DNA of 58,392 bases. Origin: Actinomycetes bacterium. GTDB taxonomy: Bacteria > Actinomycetota > Acidimicrobiia > Acidimicrobiales > Palsa-688. Below the pieces are notes generated by a model. The model was not told where the DNA came from, did not search any database, and saw only the letters and a list, made by a program, of their open reading frames with translations. The position numbers and the translations under genes are program-made. Of the stretch, positions 1 to 7,047 are shown piece by piece. Location: the NCBI GenBank assembly GCA_021838445.1, contig JAKCDU010000024.1, positions 1-58,392 of the forward strand, in the 5' to 3' direction. The number at the start of each line of letters is the position of its first letter. Positions within the stretch are counted from its first letter, which is position 1.

Positions 1-1
1 C

Positions 2-1174
2 CTGTCCCGCCGGATTTGCGAGCGGATCTCCCGGGCCCACGACGGGGCCGGAGTGGCGGTCTTCTCCTGGCTGGACCGCAGCGGCGAGCCGGTAATGCTG
101 GCCTCGTCGGGCGGCGGCCCCGACCCGTTCGGCGACTTCGCCACCCTGATGGCCCTGCGCTCCGAGGTCGGGCCGTGGCTCGAGGTGCCGACCCGTCGCC
201 CCGCCCACCGCGAAGGCACAGGCCACCCCGAAGGCACAGGCCACGCCGGAGACAGCGCCGGTGCCGAAAGCTCCAACGCGGCTCCGAGCAACGGGAGGTG
301 GGTGGCCTGCTGCCCGCTGCACCTACGCCAGACGACCGTCGGCGTCCTCGTCTTGCAGAGCGACAGGACCGGCGAGGAGGAGCTTCTGGCCGCGGCCATG
401 GACTACTCCCCCACCGTGGCCCTGCTGCTCGGCCACGCGTTGAGCGAGAGCCACAAGGTCCACGAGCGACGGGAGCTGGTCATGAAGACGCTCTCCGCCC
501 GGGCTTACGAGGCGGTGTTCCAGCCGATCGTCGACCTGACCGACGGCCGGGTCCTCGGCTACGAGGCCCTGACCCGCCTGGTGAGCGGGGAGCCCATCAT
601 CAACCTCCTGACCGAGGCCAGCGAAGCCGGTATCCGCCCGCAGTGCGAGATCGACCTGCTGGCCTCGGCCCTGACCGAGGCCGGCTCGCTGTCCGACGCC
701 TGGGTCAGCGTCAATCTCTCCCCCTCGGTCGTGGTGGACCACACCGAACAGTTGCACGCCCTGATAGAGCGATCAGGCTGCCAGGTGGTGATCGAGCTCA
801 CCGAGAACGAACGCATAGAGGACTACGTCAGCGTCCGTCGGGCCTTGCGCAGCCTGGGAGAGCACGTGCGCCTCTCGGTCGACGACACCGGTTCGGGTTA
901 CGCCTCTTTGCGTCACGTGATCGACCTGCACCCCCATTTCTTGAAGCTGGACCGCAGCTGGATCACCGGACTCGACCGGGACGAGACCCGCCAGGCCCTC
1001 GTCGCCGGGATGGTGGCCTTCTGCCGCCACACCGACATGGAGATGATCGCCGAGGGCGTCGAGACCGAGCACGAACTGGGCACGCTGCGCCGGCTCGGGG
1101 TGCGAATGGCCCAGGGGTACATCCTGGGGCGGCCCGAGCCCCTCCGCCGGGCCGGGACGGCGACAACCGCCTGA
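2..1174 (+). CDS. GAF-EAL cyclic-di-GMP phosphodiesterase, 5' truncated by window edge
   Basis: The reading frame is open from base 2, so the N-terminus lies outside the window. About 390 residues are visible. The first 150 or so look like the end of a GAF-type sensor domain (RAHDGAGVAVFSW, then WVACCPLHLRQTTVGVLVLQ). An EAL domain starts near visible residue 161. Its catalytic set appears complete: YEALTRL, SVNLSP, IELTE, VDDTGSGY, LKLD, AEGVE and AQGY. The loop normally reads DDFG and here reads DDTG. EAL domains hydrolyse cyclic di-GMP to pGpG. No GGDEF domain is visible, but one could lie upstream. It ends 30 bases before the next gene, which has its own -10 box. Confidence 0.85.
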   Translation: MSRRICERISRAHDGAGVAVFSWLDRSGEPVMLASSGGGPDPFGDFATLMALRSEVGPWLEVPTRRPAHREGTGHPEGTGHAGDSAGAESSNAAPSNGRWVACCPLHLRQTTVGVLVLQSDRTGEEELLAAAMDYSPTVALLLGHALSESHKVHERRELVMKTLSARAYEAVFQPIVDLTDGRVLGYEALTRLVSGEPIINLLTEASEAGIRPQCEIDLLASALTEAGSLSDAWVSVNLSPSVVVDHTEQLHALIERSGCQVVIELTENERIEDYVSVRRALRSLGEHVRLSVDDTGSGYASLRHVIDLHPHFLKLDRSWITGLDRDETRQALVAGMVAFCRHTDMEMIAEGVETEHELGTLRRLGVRMAQGYILGRPEPLRRAGTATTA

Positions 1175-1204
1175 CCCAAAGGCGGCGGGGCTAGCCTCGC
1201 CCCG

Positions 1205-3397
1205 ATGGCCACCCACTACCGCACCTGCCCGCTGTGCGAAGCCATGTGCGGCCTCGAAATCGAAACCGACGGGGACCGCGTGACCCGGGTCCGGGGAGAC
1301 CGGGCCGATGTGTGGAGCAAGGGCTTCATCTGCCCCAAGGGGGCGTCGCTCGGCCACCTGCACCACGATCCGGACCGGCTGCGCGCCCCCATGGTCCGCG
1401 ACGGCCGGGAGTGGCGCGAGGTCAGCTGGCCCGAGGCGTTCGAACGCTGCGGGACGCTGCTGCGGTCGGTAGTCAACTCCCACGGGATCGAGGCCGTGAC
1501 CATCTACATCGGCAACCCGACCGTGCACAACTACTCGCTCAGCCGCTACAGCGGCGCCCTGGCGGCCTTCTCGCGAATCCCCACGGTGTGGTCGCCGGGC
1601 ACCGTCGACCAGTGGCCGAAGAACCTGGTGTGCGCCCAGCTCTACGGAAACCCGTGGAGCATTCCCATCCCCGACGTGTCCAACACCGACCTACTGGTGG
1701 TCATGGGAGCCAACCCCCACGCCTCCAACGGGTCGCTACTGTCCCACCCCGACCTCATCGGGGAGCTGGACCGGATCAGGGCCCGGGGCGGCCGGACCAT
1801 CGTGATCGATCCCCGCCGCACCGGTACCGCCGAACGGGCCGACGAGTGGATCGCGGTGAACCCGGGCACCGACGCCGCGCTGCTGCTGGCCGTGGTCGCC
1901 GTCCTGGGCCAAGAGGGCCTCGTGGATCTCGGGCCGCTGGTCGGCCGGGTACGGGGGGTGGAGGCCCTCGTCGACGCCGCGAAGGACTTCACGCCCGAAA
2001 GGGTGGGCGACTGGTGCGGGGTGGCACCCGAGCGGATCCGGTGCCTGGCCCGCGAGCTGGCCGGGGCCCGCCGGGCCGCGGTCTACGGACGGATCGGGCT
2101 GTGCAACCAGGAGTTCGGCACCCTGGCGACCTGGCTGGTGGATGCGCTCAACGTGCTCACCGGTCGCCTCGGCGTCCCGGGGGGCGTCCTGTTCGCCCGG
2201 CCCGCCATCGCCACCATCTCCTCGACGTCGCGCCGGCGAGGCCCGGTGCGCACCGGGCGCTGGTCGACCCGGGTCCGGGGCGCCCCGGAGGTGCTCGGCC
2301 AGGCCCCCGTGTCCTGCCTGGCCGAGGAGATCGCCACGCCTGGGCCGGGTCGTATCCGAGGCCTGATCACGGTGGCCGGCAATCCCGTGCTGTCGTCCCC
2401 CGACGCGGGAGCCCTCGACGCCGCGCTACCGACCCTCGAGGCCATGATCAGCCTGGACAACTATCTGAACGAGACGTCCCGCCACGCTCATGTGATCCTC
2501 CCCGGCCTGTCCCAACTGGAGCAGCCCCACTGCGCCGAGGCCCTCTGGGGGTTCGCCCTGAGAGCCGTGACCCGCTGGTCGCCGCCGGTGTTCGACCCCA
2601 GCGACCGTCCCGCCGAGTGGGAGATCCTGCTTCGCCTAGGGGCCATCCTGGGCGGGACCCCGAATTCCGAGGTGGACGTCCGAGGACTCGACGATGCCTG
2701 GTTCGCCATGCGGGCGGCCCGCCACGGGGTGGGCGGCGACGACCCGGCCTGGTCGCGACACCGAGGACCCGACCGGATAGTCGACCTGACGTTGCGTTGC
2801 GCCCCCGTGGGGTCCATGACGCTGGATGAGGCCATGAAGCATCCCCACGGTGTGGATCACGGCCCCTCCCACGCCGGGTTGGACACGGTCCTGCGCACCG
2901 CGTCGGGCGACGTGGAACTGGCCCACGACATGTTCTTCGCCGACCTCGACCGTCTGCGCCACCGCATGGCCCAGCCCCGCCCGCCGCTGGTGCTCATCGG
3001 CCGGCGCGATGTGCGGTCCAACAACTCGTGGATGCACAACGTGTCCGTGCTCGTCCGCGGCCGGGACCGGGCCACGCTCATGATGCACCCTCTCGACGCC
3101 GCCCGCCTCGGGCTGGGAGACGGCGACCGGGCTCTGGTCACCAGCGCCGTGGGCCAGGTGAGCGCACCGGTGGAGGTGACCGACGGGATCAGGCCGGGCG
3201 TGGTCAGCCTGCCCCACGGCTGGGGCCACGACCGGGACGGCACCCGCACCGCGGTGGCCTCGGCCCGACCAGGCGCCAACGTCAACCTCCTCGTCCCGGG
3301 CACCTTCCTCGACGAGCCTTCGGGCAACGCGGCAGTGAACGGGGTGGAAGTACGGATCAGCCCCCTGCCCGACGGGCTCGTTCCAGAACCAGCCTGA
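1205..3397 (+). CDS. Molybdopterin-dependent oxidoreductase (DMSO reductase superfamily)
   Basis: This 730-residue protein has an N-terminal [4Fe-4S] motif (C8, C11, C15, C43 in CPLCEAMC...FICPKG), the long molybdopterin domains, and a C-terminal dinucleotide-binding domain (about residues 600-715, HPLDAARLGLGDGDRALV). At the place where formate dehydrogenases carry Cys or Sec as molybdenum ligand the sequence reads SPGTVDQWPKNLV, with no Cys, Ser or Sec, so the ligand may be Asp or absent. There is no Tat signal, so it is probably cytoplasmic. No electron-transfer subunit is adjacent. The substrate cannot be told from sequence. A -10-like TAGCCT (1192-1197) lies 7 bases before ATG, suggesting a leaderless transcript. 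Confidence 0.85.
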   Translation: MATHYRTCPLCEAMCGLEIETDGDRVTRVRGDRADVWSKGFICPKGASLGHLHHDPDRLRAPMVRDGREWREVSWPEAFERCGTLLRSVVNSHGIEAVTIYIGNPTVHNYSLSRYSGALAAFSRIPTVWSPGTVDQWPKNLVCAQLYGNPWSIPIPDVSNTDLLVVMGANPHASNGSLLSHPDLIGELDRIRARGGRTIVIDPRRTGTAERADEWIAVNPGTDAALLLAVVAVLGQEGLVDLGPLVGRVRGVEALVDAAKDFTPERVGDWCGVAPERIRCLARELAGARRAAVYGRIGLCNQEFGTLATWLVDALNVLTGRLGVPGGVLFARPAIATISSTSRRRGPVRTGRWSTRVRGAPEVLGQAPVSCLAEEIATPGPGRIRGLITVAGNPVLSSPDAGALDAALPTLEAMISLDNYLNETSRHAHVILPGLSQLEQPHCAEALWGFALRAVTRWSPPVFDPSDRPAEWEILLRLGAILGGTPNSEVDVRGLDDAWFAMRAARHGVGGDDPAWSRHRGPDRIVDLTLRCAPVGSMTLDEAMKHPHGVDHGPSHAGLDTVLRTASGDVELAHDMFFADLDRLRHRMAQPRPPLVLIGRRDVRSNNSWMHNVSVLVRGRDRATLMMHPLDAARLGLGDGDRALVTSAVGQVSAPVEVTDGIRPGVVSLPHGWGHDRDGTRTAVASARPGANVNLLVPGTFLDEPSGNAAVNGVEVRISPLPDGLVPEPA

Positions 3398-3493
3398 TCC
3401 GTCAGCAACTTGACTTGTGCGACACGCCCCAACCCACCGTTTGGCCGAATGCGACGAGACTGGCGATCACTCGAATTCGTCAGGGGGAGTAAG

Positions 3494-3505
3494 TATGCTG
3501 GCATA
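3494..3505. promoter_or_regulatory. Palindrome over the vapB -10 box (likely autoregulatory operator)
   Basis: TATGCTGGCATA has perfect 5-bp arms around a 2-base centre. TATGCT also fits a TANNNT -10 box 8 bases before the GTG start of the RHH antitoxin. VapB-type antitoxins usually repress their own promoter through such short palindromes. This is inferred from position and symmetry only. Confidence 0.5.
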
Positions 3506-3507
3506 TC

Positions 3508-3738
3508 GTGAAGCGGACGACGGTCAAACTGCCTGATGACCTCGACGCTCGACTCCGCCTGGAGGCCGAGCGGAGGCGAGTCACCGTCTCCGAACTCACT
3601 CGCGAGGCCATCGAGTCCCATCTGGGATCCCGCCCGACGGGCCGGCGTCGCATGATCGCGGCGGCCGCCGGACGCAGCGGATCGCACGACGTTTCGGAGC
3701 GGATCGAAGAGATCCTGCACAACGAGGTAACCCGGTAG
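3508..3738 (+). CDS. vapB: Ribbon-helix-helix antitoxin, VapB type
   Basis: A 76-residue protein starting at GTG 3508. The N-terminal strand KRTTVKLPDDLDARLRLEAERR followed by TVSELTREAIESHL is a classic RHH/CopG DNA-binding fold. The C-terminal half (to EEILHNEVTR) would wrap the toxin. It is immediately upstream of a PIN-domain protein, so the two form a VapBC-type toxin-antitoxin pair. Its TAG stop (3736-3738) overlaps the apparent beginning of the toxin frame. Type II modules of this kind are frequently mobile. Confidence 0.8.
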   Translation: MKRTTVKLPDDLDARLRLEAERRRVTVSELTREAIESHLGSRPTGRRRMIAAAAGRSGSHDVSERIEEILHNEVTR

Positions 3739-4148
3739 CAGTCCTCGTCGACGCTGGACCTCTCTATGCCTATGTCGACGTGGACGACGACCACCACGAG
3801 GAATCTCTGGAGTTCCTCGAATCTCAGCCCGGCCCTCTGCTTGTCCCGGTACTGGTCGTGACCGAGGTCAGCTACCTGTTGGCCAGCCGGCTCGGTGCTG
3901 AAGCCGAAGTTCGTTTCCTCGGGGACTTCGCGACAGGCAATTTGATCAGCGAGCCCGTAGCCGGCGAGGACTGGCTTCGGATCGCTCAGCTCGTCGGGCG
4001 CTACCAGAATCTGCCACTCGGAACGGTTGACGCCTCGGTGGTGGCGGCGGCAGAAAGACTCCAACTCGCCCGGATCGCCACCTTCGACCGCCGGCACTTC
4101 ACCGTTGTGCGCCCCGCCCACCTCCCTGCCTTCGAGTTGCTCCCGTGA
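3735..4148 (+). CDS. vapC: PIN-domain ribonuclease toxin VapC with a problematic start
   Basis: The frame encodes a PIN domain with its expected acidic residues: Asp in VLVDAGPLY (about 3750-3752), Glu in VVTEVSYLL, Asp in GTVDASVVAAAERL and Asp in IATFDRRHF. VapC toxins are Mg-dependent RNases. The only canonical start in frame is GTG at 3780, which would remove the first catalytic Asp. Upstream, the frame stays open into vapB with no ATG, GTG or TTG. The best-placed codon is GTA at 3735, overlapping the vapB stop. So either a non-standard start is used, or the toxin has lost its start and is inactive. The coordinates given are the minimal complete PIN domain. Confidence 0.7.
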   Translation, partial: VAVLVDAGPLYAYVDVDDDHHEESLEFLESQPGPLLVPVLVVTEVSYLLASRLGAEAEVRFLGDFATGNLISEPVAGEDWLRIAQLVGRYQNLPLGTVDASVVAAAERLQLARIATFDRRHFTVVRPAHLPAFELLP

Positions 4149-4225
4149 CCCGAAACATCCCCGATAGGCGACGAAGCGGGTGCCGACGCGACAGGCGTCG
4201 GCCGGGCGCGTGGTTCAATGGCGGT

Positions 4226-4795
4226 GTGCCGGGCTTCGATGGGACCGCCTACCAGGCCCGCTTGGACGCCCTGGCCGCCGCGGGGCAGGCCATGCACGGC
4301 GAAGCCGACCTGGTGTCGGCCTACCGGCCGAGCACCGTCCTCGATGCCGGCTGCGGCACCGGACGGGTCGCCCTCGAGTTGGCCCGCAGAGGCCTCGAGG
4401 TGGTGGGGGTGGACTACGACCAGTCCATGATGAGCGAGGGCCGCCGGCAGTCGGTCGGCGTGGCAGGGGTCACCTGGGTCGAAGCGGACCTGTCCGGGCT
4501 GCGGCTCGGTCGGCTCTTCGACGTGGTGGTCCTGGCCGGCAACGTGCCGCTGTTCTGCCCGCCCGGGAACCGGCCGGCGCTGGTGGAGTCGTGCGCCGCC
4601 CATGTGGCGCCTGCAGGGGTCCTGATCGCCGGTTTCGCCCTCGACGGCCGCTACGAGCTGTCAGCCTGGGACGACGGCTGCACCGCGGCCGGTCTGATCC
4701 TCGAGGAAAGATGGTCGACCTGGGACCGCCAGCCCTTCAGCGGCGCCCGTGGCGACTACGCGGTGTCGGTGCACCGCCGGCCCGGGCCAGCCTGA
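4226..4795 (+). CDS. SAM-dependent class I methyltransferase
   Basis: A 189-residue protein from GTG 4226 (VPGFDGTAYQARLDAL). SAM-binding motif I is clear (VLDAGCGTGRVALEL), followed by the acidic ribose-binding position (VVGVDYD), then a domain of Rossmann type (FDVVVLAGNVPLFCPP). Small-molecule methyltransferases of this type act in the cytoplasm; the substrate is not predictable. An upstream GTG at 4145 would add an Arg-rich tail unlike the family, so I prefer 4226. It converges with the FrnE-like gene, leaving 29 bases between the two stop codons. Confidence 0.8.
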   Translation: MPGFDGTAYQARLDALAAAGQAMHGEADLVSAYRPSTVLDAGCGTGRVALELARRGLEVVGVDYDQSMMSEGRRQSVGVAGVTWVEADLSGLRLGRLFDVVVLAGNVPLFCPPGNRPALVESCAAHVAPAGVLIAGFALDGRYELSAWDDGCTAAGLILEERWSTWDRQPFSGARGDYAVSVHRRPGPA

Positions 4796-4824
4796 GGGCC
4801 GGGGATCGCCGGGTCGTTCCCCCT

Positions 4825-5589
4825 TCACCGTTCGGCTGCGCTCGGAACCTCGCAGCTGTCGGCGGCGCAGGCCGGAGCGTCTCCCGCCACCAGCTCCGGC
4901 ACGGCCGGGCGGGCCCGCTCCCAGGCCCGCTGCAGGGTCGCCAGAATGGTCTCGGGGTCCTGGGCTCCGGGGATGGCGAAGGCCCGGTCGATCACGAAGA
5001 AGGGCACCCCGGTGCTGCCGAGGGCGGAGGCCTCGGCCTCGTCCCGGCGCACCTCGGCCGTGAATCGGTCGGAGGCGAGCAGTGCCTCGACCTCGTCGGC
5101 GTCGAGTCCCACGGCCGTAGCGACGGCGGTGAGCACATCGGGCTCGCTCACCGGTTCCCGGCGTACGAAGTAGGACTCGAACAGGGCCTCTTCGAGATCG
5201 GCGGCCAGGGCCGGGCTCTTGGTGTAGGCGAGGTGTACCAGCCGGTGGGCGTCGAGCGTATTGCCGCTCTGGGTCGCGGCCAGGTCGTAATCGAGACCCT
5301 CGGCGGCCGCCAACCGGTTGAGCGACTCCAACTGCTGTTCGGCCTGGGCCACGCTCATGCCGTACTTGGCCGCCAGGTGACCGGCCATGGTCCCCGACCG
5401 ACGGAACGGCGCCTGGGGATCGAGCTCGAAGGCCCGCCAGAGGACCTCGACCTCATCGGCGTGCTCGAAGCGGCTCAGAGCCGCCTCGAAGCGCCGCTTC
5501 CCTATGTAGCACCACGGGCAGACCACATCGGACCAGATCTCGACCAGCACGTCGGCTATCAACAGCGCGCCCCGCGGAGGTGTTCCCAT
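4825..5589 (-). CDS. DsbA/FrnE-like thioredoxin-fold oxidoreductase
   Basis: A 254-residue protein starting at ATG 5589. It opens with the FrnE-type core VEIWSDVVCPWCYIGKRRFE, so the redox motif is CPWC (C24, C27), followed by the helical insertion and the cis-Pro region STGVPFFVI near residue 185. The family contains 2-hydroxychromene-2-carboxylate isomerase relatives and cytoplasmic disulfide oxidoreductases. No signal peptide is seen. Two extra Cys occur near the C-terminus (PACAADSCE). It lies 31 bases downstream of nudC on the same strand and is probably co-transcribed. A longer start to 5745 would add a low-complexity tail. Confidence 0.85.
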   Translation of the reverse strand: MGTPPRGALLIADVLVEIWSDVVCPWCYIGKRRFEAALSRFEHADEVEVLWRAFELDPQAPFRRSGTMAGHLAAKYGMSVAQAEQQLESLNRLAAAEGLDYDLAATQSGNTLDAHRLVHLAYTKSPALAADLEEALFESYFVRREPVSEPDVLTAVATAVGLDADEVEALLASDRFTAEVRRDEAEASALGSTGVPFFVIDRAFAIPGAQDPETILATLQRAWERARPAVPELVAGDAPACAADSCEVPSAAER

Positions 5590-5620
5590 CCGTCTTCGGG
5601 CACTCCTCGGAGCCCGTGGA

Positions 5621-6391
5621 TCAGCGGGCCCGCCAGTCGTCGATGAGCTGGCGGGCGATGCTGATCGGACCGGGGACCTCCGGTAGCTCGTCCCGGCCGA
5701 ACCAGCGGGCATCCGATATCTCCACCCCGTCCACGGCCACCTCACCGCTCAGGTAGGCGGCGTGGAAGCCGAGCATCAACGAGTGCGGGAACGGCCACGG
5801 CTGACTGCCGAAGTAGCGCAGCGCGCCGATCTCGATGCCCACCTCCTCGAGGACCTCGCGTCGCGTCGCCGACTCCACCGATTCGCCTGGCTCGACGAAG
5901 CCGGCCAGGCAGGAGTACATGGCCGTCGGCCACGCCGCGTTGCGGGCCAGGAGGGCCCGCCCGTCGTCACGTTCGATCAGGGTGATGACGGCCGGGGCCA
6001 GCCGGGGGAAGGCGGCCAGGCCACAGGCCCGGCAGCGGCGGGAACGTTCCCTCTCGGACGGATCGGTCGGGGTGGAGCAGCGGCCACAGAACCGGTGGTT
6101 GCGGTCCCATTCGACGAGCTGCACGGCCCGACCGGCGGCCAGCCAGGTGGCTTCATCGACCCTCCCGAACAGTTGCATCAGGTTCACCGAGCGATCGGCG
6201 TCGAAGGTGGCGGCACCGGGGGTGTCGCCGTCGATGGCCCAGCAGTGCCGACCGTCGAGGGTTCCCACGAACAGGCCGGGCCCCCCGTCGGACGGGTCCC
6301 CCTCGGCCAGGACCACGTCCGAGCCGCGTACCGAGAAGACGATGGGCGGACCTTCCGAGTCGGCCACCGGGGCGAAGAGAGGGACGAGCAT
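5621..6391 (-). CDS. nudC: NADH pyrophosphatase / NAD-capped RNA hydrolase NudC
   Basis: A 256-residue protein from ATG 6391. It has the NudC N-terminal domain, a four-Cys zinc ribbon (CGRC...CRAC), a full Nudix box (GFVEPGESVESATRREVLEEVG) and the NudC signature SQPWPFPHSLMLGF. NudC cleaves NADH to NMNH and AMP and decaps NAD-RNA, in the cytoplasm with Mg or Mn. It heads a probable two-gene operon with the FrnE-like oxidoreductase. In-frame upstream starts up to 6460 exist but encode a Gly/Pro/Arg-rich stretch, so I chose ATG 6391 (MLVPLFAPVAD). Confidence 0.92.
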   Translation of the reverse strand: MLVPLFAPVADSEGPPIVFSVRGSDVVLAEGDPSDGGPGLFVGTLDGRHCWAIDGDTPGAATFDADRSVNLMQLFGRVDEATWLAAGRAVQLVEWDRNHRFCGRCSTPTDPSERERSRRCRACGLAAFPRLAPAVITLIERDDGRALLARNAAWPTAMYSCLAGFVEPGESVESATRREVLEEVGIEIGALRYFGSQPWPFPHSLMLGFHAAYLSGEVAVDGVEISDARWFGRDELPEVPGPISIARQLIDDWRAR

Positions 6392-6432
6392 GGCCACAGT
6401 CTCCCCCACCGGGGCGGGGAGAGTTGCACCCG

Positions 6433-6451
6433 CGCCCCCGCCGCGGGGGCG
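6433..6451. terminator. GC hairpin downstream of the VOC gene
   Basis: Perfect 8-bp arms (CGCCCCCG / CGGGGGCG) around a 3-base loop lie between the stop of the VOC gene (6472) and the start of nudC (6391), both on the minus strand. It has no clear U-tract, so the terminator call rests on stem strength and position. Confidence 0.4.
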
Positions 6452-6471
6452 GGTCGCCACCCGCCCCCCGA

Positions 6472-6921
6472 TCAGAGGTGGAGCGGTTTGATCGGCGAGA
6501 GCACCAGAGCCGGGTCCTCCCAGTCGACGTCGGGCACGTCTATGTACAACTCGATCTCGTTGCCGTCGGGATCGTGAATGTAGAGGCTGTGGGTGACGGT
6601 GTGGTCGCTGGCTCCCACGACCGTCACCCCGGCTTCCTGCACCGCCCGCAAGGCGTCGCGCAGCTCGTCATCCGAGTCGCCGACCTTGAGACCGAAGTGG
6701 TACATCCCGAGCCGGCGCCCCCCGGGGATGGGCTGGGCGTCCGCACCGACCTCGATGAGCAGCAGCTCGTGGTGGGTCCGGCCGCTCGAGAAGGCCGCCG
6801 CCGGGGCCCCCAGGCGGACGTCACCGAGCGCCTCCCAGCCGAGAACGTCCCGATAGAAGGCCACCGACCGCTGCAGGTCGGCCACATAGAGGACCACGTG
6901 GCCGAGCTCTTTCACCTTCAC
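6472..6921 (-). CDS. VOC-family (glyoxalase/dioxygenase fold) protein
   Basis: A 149-residue single-domain vicinal oxygen chelate protein: KVKELGHVVLYVADLQRSVAFYRDVLGWE at the N-terminus, YHFGLKVGDSDDELRDAL in the middle, and the closing DPDGNEIELYIDVPD. Metal ligands are expected in GHVVLY (His), HFGL (His) and EIELY (Glu). Members are lyases, dioxygenases or resistance proteins; the substrate is not evident. A good Shine-Dalgarno (AGGAGG) precedes the ATG. It is transcribed away from the acyltransferase-esterase gene, with a CRP-type palindrome in between. Confidence 0.85.
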   Translation of the reverse strand: MKVKELGHVVLYVADLQRSVAFYRDVLGWEALGDVRLGAPAAAFSSGRTHHELLLIEVGADAQPIPGGRRLGMYHFGLKVGDSDDELRDALRAVQEAGVTVVGASDHTVTHSLYIHDPDGNEIELYIDVPDVDWEDPALVLSPIKPLHL

Positions 6922-7021
6922 ATCCGCACCTCCTGGGCTTCACCCGGTTGAACACCACGGCGATGGGAAATCATGCCCGTCCCAGCCAAACCGGAAGCCC
7001 GATCCGGAAACCCCGTGCAAA

Positions 7022-7037
7022 TGTGACTATTGTCACA
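7022..7037. promoter_or_regulatory. CRP/FNR-family operator (TGTGA-N6-TCACA)
   Basis: TGTGACTATTGTCACA has perfect 6-bp arms around TATT and fits the CRP/GlxR consensus TGTGA-N6-TCACA exactly; the flanks (AAA before, CTT after) also resemble it. It sits between the divergent VOC gene (start 6921) and the acyltransferase-esterase gene. It overlaps a TTG at 7030, which makes that codon an unlikely translation start. Confidence 0.65.
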
Positions 7038-7047
7038 CTTGCTGGGC

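Noticed and set aside
1205-3397. Selenocysteine in the first molybdopterin oxidoreductase
   Set aside because: The frame has no internal TGA, and the ligand region reads GTVDQWPK without U or Cys.
7030-7032. TTG as the start of the acyltransferase-esterase gene
   Set aside because: It lies inside the CRP-type palindrome (7022-7037), which should be upstream of the transcript.
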